The translations under genes and the position numbers were made by a program. Under the pieces are notes generated by a model. The model was not told the origin of the DNA. It worked only from the letters and a program-made list of their open reading frames with translations, and made no database searches. This document shows positions 57,169 to 64,000 of a DNA stretch of 64,000 bases, one piece after another (the stretch's first letter is position 1; every line of letters starts with the position of its first letter). The stretch is taken from contig MU004181.1 of NCBI GenBank assembly GCA_010093605.1, positions 1,302,001 through 1,366,000 of the forward strand, read 5' to 3'. Origin of the DNA: Lophium mytilinum. Its lineage: Eukaryota; Ascomycota; Dothideomycetes; Mytilinidiales; Mytilinidiaceae.

Positions 57169-58358
57169 GGCGTGGCTAAATTGCAAGAAACTTTTGATAA
57201 AGTCGGTCGAGATTACCGAGATTGAATAGGTTGGTGCTGGATTCGATTTCGTTCAGCTCCACGAAAGCTCTATGGGATATCGTCATCGCGTTACATCAAA
57301 AGAGCATCCACAACACACATATTGCCGAGAAGATCTGTAGCCGATTTCTCTAATTGGCCAGAAAGACATGAGCTATCGAGAGCCCCTTTCAAGGTTCGGG
57401 GTTACAGTGCGGATGCATATTGTGTACAGACAGTAGAGTGTCTAAGCGAGTCCACTGAGCGGACTTTGCAATCTCCCATCACTTTTGGTTGCTCTGAAAG
57501 GAGAAATAGCTAGCCCGAAGAACGTATGATGACACGAATTGGCCGAATATAGAGCTGAGTTGTCACCCTTGGCTAGATTCATATATCACACTCAATATCT
57601 CTATACCACTCATAAATGTTTATACATCATCGACTCAATTGTCATCTTCAAAGAGCTTCTAGTTCTTACTTGAGTAATACCACAATGCAAATAGTCACTC
57701 CTGTCTGAGACGACCTAAACAAACCAAGAAGCCGAAGCATCAAAGCGAGCTCGGTATCTCAACATACTGGCCGTTCCTTCCTTTTGCATTTGGTGCTACG
57801 ATCTGTTGGGGCGGCTGTGCTGAGGTTCTCCACGTGGACAGTCAGGGTGCCTCCCCATCATTTTTAGGCAAGCAAAGTCTCCAATACAGGTAGGTATGGA
57901 GCCATCATCGTAGGTGAATGATAGATGCGGACATTGCTGCCATGATGAAGTCTCTGCCCGTGCTGCTGGTCTCTGCCCCTGAGGCCTCCGGCATCGCAGC
58001 TGTTTGAGGGAGCGGCGTGAAGAAGCTCAAATTGCCTCGACCGAGCAAGGCCGGGCAGCGCTCCGCGCGCGTGGCATCTGTTGAGGGCCGCCTGAAGCCG
58101 TTGGCCGGCTTGGCAGACTGCACTTGCTGTATATAATCTCCCCTCTTCAACGTCCTTCTTCTAACCTCCACCATCCACTCACTCTTTTCCACAACACAAT
58201 CTCTTCAACACAAACTCTCCTTCGTGTCTTCAATCCAACTGGACTGCCCTCTCCTCGAGCCGCTCCACTTGGACTACAGCCACAAACCTTCTTTTCACTC
58301 ACTTCTTTGAAACCTCGCGGGGCTATCAATCTTTGCTCACCACTTCGAGACCTTCGCC
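57169..58358. other. Intergenic region upstream of the CAP gene
   Basis: About 1.2 kb; no supported gene. Holds the CAP-gene promoter at its right end. Confidence 0.5.
58130..58136 (+). promoter_or_regulatory. TATA-box-like element for the CAP gene
   Basis: TATATAA 223 bp before the ATG at 58359, followed by a CT-rich leader typical of strongly expressed fungal genes. Confidence 0.5.
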
Positions 58359-59791
58359 ATGAAGCTCACCTCGCTCGTCTCTGCCGCTGTCCTGGCCTTG
58401 GGTGTTGTTGCCCTCCCAACTCCGTCTGACGACCAGACTCAGTCGGCCCAGCCGCCCGACATCAATGACAAGCGCCTGCAGGACCAGATCATCCGAGCCC
58501 ACAACTGGATGCGTGGCCCGCACTGTGCCCAGCGTCTTACCTGGGACGACGGCCTAGCTCAAGCTGCTCTTGCCGGGACCAAGGCCTGCGGCAAAACCCT
58601 GGACCACGTACGTTAGCTCGCTTTTGAAGCTGGAGAATTGAAGCTGACCCCAATCAAGTATGACCTCGGCACCAACCTGGCTGGGCAGGGTCCTCCTCCC
58701 GCCAATCGTGAGGACTACTACTACATCACCTGGAACATTATCGCCCACAGCTGGGGCACTGAGGAAGAGGCCAAGTACGACTACAACCACCCGGGCTTCT
58801 CTGAGGACACTGGCCACTTCACCCAGGTTGTCTGGCGCGACACTTCCCGGGTTGGATGTGCCTGGAACATTTGCCCCTCAGATACTCCTTTCAATGCTCG
58901 CTTCTACTGTGGTAAGTGCGACTTGGATTCACTCTAGCGACGTGCGGTTTGAGCTAATCACCATTTCCTCCAGGCTACCACAACGCCGGCAACATCTCAC
59001 CCTTCTACCCACAGAACGTCTGGCCGCGCGTGTGTGCACCATTCCCGGAAGTCGGTGGTCGTTCCGTCGACACCTCCCCAGCTTCCCCGGCGCCTGAACA
59101 AGAAGAAGTGAACAAGCTCAAAATCCGTGCCGCTCTTGCTATGGCTCAGGACGTGTGGACGCATTCTGCCGCCGAGGACAATACGGAAAACAAAGAGCCT
59201 GGACAGGAAGAAGTGAACAAGCTTAAGATCCGTGCCGCTCATGCTATGCCCCAGGACGTGTGGACACATTCTGCCGCCAAGGACGAAACCGTCTCTCCAG
59301 ATGTCGCTCCACTGGAAGAAGCGAACAAGCTCAAGATCCGTGCCGCTCATGCTATGCCCCAGGACGTGTGGACGCATTCTGCCGCCAAGGACGAAATCGT
59401 CTCTCCGGATNNNNNNNNNNNNNNNNNNNNNNNNNNNNNNNNNNNAAGAAGCGAACAAGCTCAAGATCCGTGCCGCTCATGCTATGCCCCAGGACGTGTG
59501 GACGCATTCTGCCGCCAAGGACGAAATCGTCTCTCCGGATATCGCTCCACTCGACGAAACGAACAAGCTCACGATCCGTGCCGCTCTTCCTGTGGCCCAG
59601 GACGTGTGGACGCATTCTGCCGCTAAGGACGGAACCGTCTCTCCGAATGGGGTCGACTCCGCTCCTGTGGTCTAATCTGCAGTAAGTCTTCCATGATCGA
59701 TCAACGCTCCACCGAGACGACTTACTGATATGGCATTCCAGACTATAGCCCAGTTAGCAACTTCGGTGGTCACTACGAAGACAAGATCTGA
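58359..59791 (+). CDS. CAP-superfamily (PR-1/SCP) secreted protein with two alternative last exons
   Basis: Common exons are 58359-58607 and 58659-58911. The signal peptide is M-K-L-T-S-L-V-S-A..V-A-L-P. The CAP core has A-H-N-W-M-R and the signature T-G-H-F-T-Q-V-V-W-R-D-T-S. The core ends F-Y-C-G at a phase-1 GTAAGT donor. Two acceptors downstream keep frame. The first, at 58974, adds Y-H-N-A-G-N-I..Y-P-Q-N-V and a tail of at least five 36-residue repeats to TAA at 59675. The second, at 59742, adds D-Y-S-P-V-S-N-F-G-G-H-Y-E-D-K-I and stops at 59791 (183 aa). Both endings resemble the last strand of CAP domains. A 3' intron (GTAAGT at 59682) follows the first stop. CAP proteins bind sterols/lipids in yeast; function here is unknown. 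Confidence 0.85.
59102..59660 (+). repeat. Coding tandem repeat, about 108-bp units, in the CAP gene
   Basis: Units begin near 59102, 59207, 59315, 59445 and 59553 (spacing 105, 108, gap, 108). Each encodes E-E-x-N-K-L-K-I-R-A-A-x-A-M-x-Q-D-V-W-T-H-S-A-A followed by a variable acidic linker. The core is more conserved than the linker. First and last units are most diverged, central units nearly identical, the usual pattern of unequal exchange. Confidence 0.9.
59411..59445. other. Assembly gap (35 N) inside the CAP-gene repeat
   Basis: Thirty-five N interrupt the third-to-fourth repeat junction. The flanking units are almost identical, so the true copy number is unknown. The N count shifts the reading frame, whereas a 13-nt gap (or 13 plus multiples of 108) would keep it. 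Confidence 0.98.
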
Positions 59792-60847
59792 TCTCCGGTC
59801 TGCTAGTCTGTCCGCAGAGCAACCCAAATCCATTTACGCCTATCAAATGTTGTCGTGCTAGGAATTGGCAACACACTGGGTGCTGGGCAAAACGATTGAT
59901 GAATGCATGACACCCTCTCGTGGATACGAGAGTACGGTTTATGAAGTCCTCGGAGGAGCTTGAGGCAATGATTTCCTTTTCCAATTGTATATTTCCTTCT
60001 TCATATACCCTTTCGGCTCGCTTGCGACTACGTAGGTAGCCTGGCAGCTCTTCAACACGGAGGCTAGACGGGGAATACATAGCGAATGCAATGGGTGTCC
60101 ACAAATGAATTTCAAATATGCATTGAGTGCTCCTTCGTGATTCTACTCTTCAGCCCCGCATACACTGCGATCTGATAGGTATAGTGGCTTGCTGTGCACT
60201 TCCCTACCATTGTTTGAGGGGCTCCAACTTGCGCTTAGAAACCAGGGACGGCGGATACGCTTTGAATCCGTGTACATCATGTCGACATTGTCCGGAGTAG
60301 TCTCCGTGGTTTACTAGCTGTCCAAAATGCCGTACTTTTCCCTTGTTCGGAACGGTGAAACGACCATGGGGCTCCTCAAGCAGTGGTAGTCAGGTGTACG
60401 GGTTTATATGATGAGCTATTGTATTCGAGATCTAGAGCACATGAGTCACTGGGGAGGAAGTGATACACTACAAGCTAGACTTTGAGCTTTCAATTCGCGA
60501 TGCACTACTGATTTATGCAATACTCTTCTGAGACTCTGCTCAACGATATTTGCACCACTATCTTTGTTGACAAACCATCTACACCTGTTGAAATACGGAA
60601 ACCCATACCCTCCGTTAGGAGGGGGTTGATTCTTCTGATATAGGCTACAGATGGGTTTGTTTCAAACAGCTTGTCTCATCCGATATTGTTTGGGGTTTTT
60701 CAGTCCAACAACACCCTCATATGCCAACAACCCATGCTACCGACTCTATTTCCCAACCCAACGCACATCGCTATGCAAACCTACGACCAGGAAATCCTAA
60801 ACACACTCAAGTCAGCAAAACTCCACTCCACACACCAGAAAGAGAAC
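59792..60847. other. Convergent 3' intergenic region
   Basis: About 1.05 kb between the CAP-gene end and the ZIP-transporter stop. No supported feature. Confidence 0.5.
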
Positions 60848-62214
60848 CTACGCAAGCATGATCCCCGCTCCCGTAAACATGGCCAAAAACTGCGTCAACG
60901 TCTTCCGCAACTCCTCCCCCTTATTCGGTCCCGTCTCCAACAACTCCGGAATCACCGCGACAGTCCCCACATACAAAAACGTCCCCGCCGTGAACGGCAG
61001 CAACATGTCGCCCCACTGCAGACTCGTGCCATACAGCCCCGCCTGTACCTCGCCTCCTACAGAACCGCTCGACCCCCCGAATTCTTGCACCGCGATACCG
61101 ATGCATGTCCCGAGGAAGGCGCCGATGGCGGTGACGAACTGCGCGCCCATGGCGGCGCGCTTGGAGAAGCCGGATTGGATGAGCAGGGCGAAGTCGCCGA
61201 CTTCGTGGGGGATTTCGTGGAAGAAGACGGCGACGGTGGTGGTGGCGCCGATGGTGGGGCTGGCGTAGAAGGAGGAGGAGAGGGCCAGGCCGTCGGTGAT
61301 GTTGTGCGTGAAGTCGGCGATGAGGTTGAGGTAGCCGCCCAGTTTGGCGGAGGGGTTTACTTCTTTGGTGGGAGGGGCGGGGAGGGGGGTGTCTTTGGTG
61401 GGCTTACGGGAGCGGAGGGTGGAGGAGTCTGAGGTGACGAAGAGGAGTTAGTGTTTGTGGGTTTGAAGAGAGGGAATTGGGGGAGGACGTACCCTTCTTG
61501 TCAATGCCGCTGGCGGCGGCCTTCTCGCCGCCTTCGACTTTGCCGTGGGCGTGGCTGTGATCGTGGGGATCTTCGCCGCCGGTAGCAATTCGCAGACCTT
61601 TGTCCATGGCTACGAAGGTCAGGAAGCCGACCATGATGGCTACGCCGAGAATGAGGTTCTTGTTGGGCTCCACCATGACGAATCGGACGTGCTCTTCTGC
61701 ATCTTCGCCGAGGAATATCTCAGGGAGAAGGTGGAATAGGGTATCTCCAAGCAGCCCTCCTACAGCGAAAGCCACCATAACGCTGAGGGAGGATGGATCT
61801 ATATTTGGAGGGCATAATGCAAGTAGGAAATTAGGTGGCCCGGAGATGTAGAGGGTTGCGAGCAATGCGTTGACTGCTGGGCTACCGGGGAAGAGGACGG
61901 CGAATATACGAGAGGTTACGCTCGAGGTTGGTGGGTGGGTAGCGACTTTGTGCTGGTTGAGAGCTTGCACGAGGGGGCATTCCTGTTGTGATGTGTGAGC
62001 TTGAATCAGAGATTTTGTATAGAGCTAGTATGGAGCGTCTCAAAGAGTTTGGATGACACAATTGAGAAAGCTGTACCTGGAGCTTATCCTCGATCTCGGC
62101 GACGCTCAACGATGCCACAGAAACATCTTTACTTTCGAAAATGTGAGCGTACGTCTGGCACACGAGGAGCAGTGCAATAACTGCACAAAGCAGCAGTGAT
62201 ATGCGGGAGGGCAT
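60848..62214 (-). CDS. ZIP-family zinc transporter (YKE4/KE4-like)
   Basis: Three exons (62214-62077, 61982-61493, 61428-60848; introns 94 and 64 nt) give 402 aa. A signal peptide (L-L-L-C-A-V-I-A-L-L-L-V-C-Q-T-Y-A) precedes a short lumenal part and then multiple helices. The loop after helix 3 holds a His-rich motif (D-P-H-D-H-S-H-A-H-G). ZIP metal motifs are H-N-I-T-D-G-L-A-L in helix 4 and H-E-I-P-H-E-V-G-D in helix 5, diagnostic of the LIV-1/KE4 branch. Moves zinc into the cytosol, probably across ER or Golgi membrane. Divergent from NOP16. Confidence 0.92.
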
Positions 62215-62396
62215 TGTTGCGGATATATGAGGTGCAGATGAGACGAGCAATGCCTTCAGGGGCACGAGGGGTGGTGCAGTGGGGCCTGACGTCCACCGCA
62301 AGGCTGTGCCAAGATTTCGCGGGCCTCGATTTTTGCACATTTAAATCCGACCCCGGATTTGCTGTTTCTCTCCGCCACAACGTTTTTACCGCAATC
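62215..62396. promoter_or_regulatory. Bidirectional promoter (ZIP transporter / NOP16)
   Basis: 182 bp separate the two outward-facing ATGs; both promoters must lie here or overlap the genes. Confidence 0.5.
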
Positions 62397-63150
62397 ATGG
62401 GCCGCGAACTCCAAAAGAAGAAGAACAAGTCTTCAATCTCCAAAGTCAAGAAGAAGCCAAAGTCGAAGAAGAAGGTCCTCCACAACCCCATCATCGCCGC
62501 AAACTGGTTCGTCCATTCCATACCTCCGACAAAACACCTAAAAACCTTTAACACCCCCCAGGAACTCCCATGAAACTCTCAATCAGAACTACCGCCGGCT
62601 AGGCCTCACAGCCCGCCTCAACCACGCCGCCGGCGGCGCCGATAACATACATAAACCCACGTCCTCCGAATTGACCTCGACTTCCTCAAAAGCCGCCGCG
62701 CCCCCATCCGACTCCCTACGCATGCCAGCGCCTTTAGCCAAGACCCTCACACCCCAAGATGCGCGCGTAGAGCGGGATCCCAAGACGGGCGCGATCCTGC
62801 GCGTCCTCGACGACCCCACCGCCCCGCGCAGGCCTAACCCGCTGAACGACCCGCTGAACGAGCTCGAGGAGGAGAACGAGGAGGAGGAGTGGAGCGGCTT
62901 CGCGCACGTGGCGTCTTCGGTTCCGGCGACTACGAGCGTGGTGCAGCAGCTTGAGGAAGCGGCGGCGAATGGACTGCGCAAGACGCCGCGGAAGCAGAGT
63001 ACTAGGGAGGAGGACTGGGTGGAGCGGTTAGTGGCGCGGCATGGGGACAATTATGCGGCTATGTTTAGGGATGGGAAGTTGAATCCCATGCAGCAGAGTG
63101 AGGGTGATATTAGGAAGAGGGTGAAGAAGTGGAGTGAGAAGCATGCGTGA
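62397..63150 (+). CDS. NOP16: Ribosome biogenesis protein Nop16
   Basis: Exons 62397-62506 and 62562-63150 (55-nt intron) give 232 aa. The N-terminus is a very basic run (M-G-R-E-L-Q-K-K-K-N-K..K-K-K-P-K-S-K-K-K), a nucleolar signal. N-P-I-I-A-A-N-W and then N-S-H-E-T-L-N-Q-N-Y-R-R-L-G-L follow across the splice. An acidic segment lies in the middle, and the conserved C-terminal block E-D-W-V-E-R-L-V-A-R-H-G-D-N-Y-A-A-M closes the protein. Part of pre-60S particles. Confidence 0.93.
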
Positions 63151-63723
63151 GGGAGTGGGGAGGAAGTGTGCTGTGTTCGGATACCCTTCTTTGAGGCTAT
63201 GTGAGGGAGGGTAGGCTACAGTGATGGGCGTTAGGCGTAATGATGGTCAAAGACTATGTAACAGATAGCTACCTGGAGATATACCTCTCGCGAGGAGAAG
63301 TTCCAGCACTTTCAAAGTAACAGACGTGCCTTCCACACTACATACACCTTCATTGCTTGTAGTGCCTCATTGTGTAGAAGGCAACTCGGGTCTAGTCCGC
63401 ATACACCTATTCGTCATTGCCTGACGCAACCCGGCAAGGAATCAGGTGTGTCAAAAGAATGAAAGTTTATTCACGTCAAAATTGACGCAGATGTCTCGAT
63501 TCACTTCAAACGATGCCGATATGGTGTCAGCAATCAAGGAGACAAGTAGAGCAGAAGTAACAGATCAGTACAATAGATATGCTGATTTATATACCAAGTT
63601 CGTCATTCTTACAATACATAACGCTAATTCATACAGATAATTACGAAGGAGTGGTCTAGTAGACATCGCAACCAAGGATTCAAAGCCGAAGCCGATCACT
63701 CGGCCACCATACCTATCCCCGCT
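63151..63723. other. Convergent 3' intergenic region
   Basis: About 570 bp between NOP16 and the truncated sugar-porter stop. Nothing supported. Confidence 0.5.
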
Positions 63724-64000
63724 TTAGTGCAACGGCGCACTCTCAAGCTCCTTATCACTCGCATCGTGCGAACCGTTCGAGGGGCTCACATGTGCGTTCT
63801 GCGGCGCCGTCAACTGAGCGCTCCTCTCCGGGTTTGTCGCCTCAATATCCCGCCTTGTCTTCTCGTCCATGAGCTCCAGAGGTGGTACTTCCCACTTGCT
63901 GCTCTGCCATGGCTTGACGCCCATAAGATACATGGTGTCGATCTCTTCGAGGGTTCTTCCTTGGCCTTCAATGACGAAGAAGTAGATGCCAATGCCAGCG
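63724..64000 (-). CDS. MFS sugar transporter, C-terminal end, cut by window edge
   Basis: The frame enters from the right edge with part of the last membrane helix (G-I-G-I-Y-F-F-V-I-E) and the sugar-porter signature E-G-Q-G-R-T-L-E-E-I-D-T-M-Y. A hydrophilic cytosolic tail ends at TAA 63726-63724. The rest of the gene is outside the window. This is a different gene from the 52.6-54.3 kb sugar porter, whose motif reads P-E-T-K-G-K-K-T-L-D-E-V. Confidence 0.85.
   Translation of the reverse strand, partial: AGIGIYFFVIEGQGRTLEEIDTMYLMGVKPWQSSKWEVPPLELMDEKTRRDIEATNPERSAQLTAPQNAHVSPSNGSHDASDKELESAPLH

Noticed and set aside
57905-58192. Minus-strand frame upstream of the CAP gene
   Set aside because: It overlaps the CAP promoter and TATA box and shows no domain or signal peptide.
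58608-58658. Read-through of the first CAP intron
   Set aside because: The in-frame TAG just after the donor ends translation; splicing restores the CAP core.

Overview
The window is nuclear DNA of a filamentous ascomycete (Pezizomycotina). Genes sit on both strands without operons. Introns are mostly 45-90 nt with GT..AG ends and CTAAC/CTGAT-like branch sites. The families present (Zn(II)2Cys6 regulator, HET-domain protein, GH75 chitosanase, GH10 xylanase, CAP protein, JEN1-like and hexose-type MFS carriers) fit this group. A Dothideomycete is my guess only. Both edges cut transporter genes. All gene models below were spliced by eye from frame, splice motifs and family conservation. Several open frames in the region begin with TTG or GTG, and for those I used the first plausible ATG.

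Layout. 1-13 kb: a truncated JEN1-like carboxylate carrier, an amidohydrolase, a probably broken small gene, a Cys-rich secreted protein, a GPI-type cupredoxin and a Zn2Cys6 factor, separated by long gene-poor stretches. 14.7-28.3 kb: a small GTPase with a CaaX end, a basic proline-rich protein, a DMT-type carrier, an AKR7-like reductase, a tRNA-like Pol III element, an unknown protein, a candidate Mei4/Rec24 meiotic DSB protein and a second small secreted protein. 29-31 kb: an eight-exon GMC oxidoreductase with one GC-AG intron. 31.5-42 kb: a compact housekeeping block with four mitochondrial translation genes (mL38, uL4, IF3, glutamyl-tRNA synthetase) together with ATG16, CSN5 and a type I DnaJ.

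43.8-64 kb: a GH75 chitosanase whose start codon appears lost (ATA), a HET-domain protein, a GH10 xylanase, GTP cyclohydrolase II (riboflavin), a sugar porter, the Mediator kinase CDK8/SSN3, a CAP-superfamily secreted protein, a ZIP zinc transporter, NOP16, and the C-terminus of another sugar porter.

The most unusual locus is the CAP gene at 58.4-59.8 kb. It appears to have two alternative last exons in the same phase, each able to complete the CAP fold. The first carries a tandem 36-residue repeat tail that is interrupted by an assembly gap. Other points worth checking are the Mei4 candidate, the start-less chitosanase, the GC-AG introns and the Pol III-like element.
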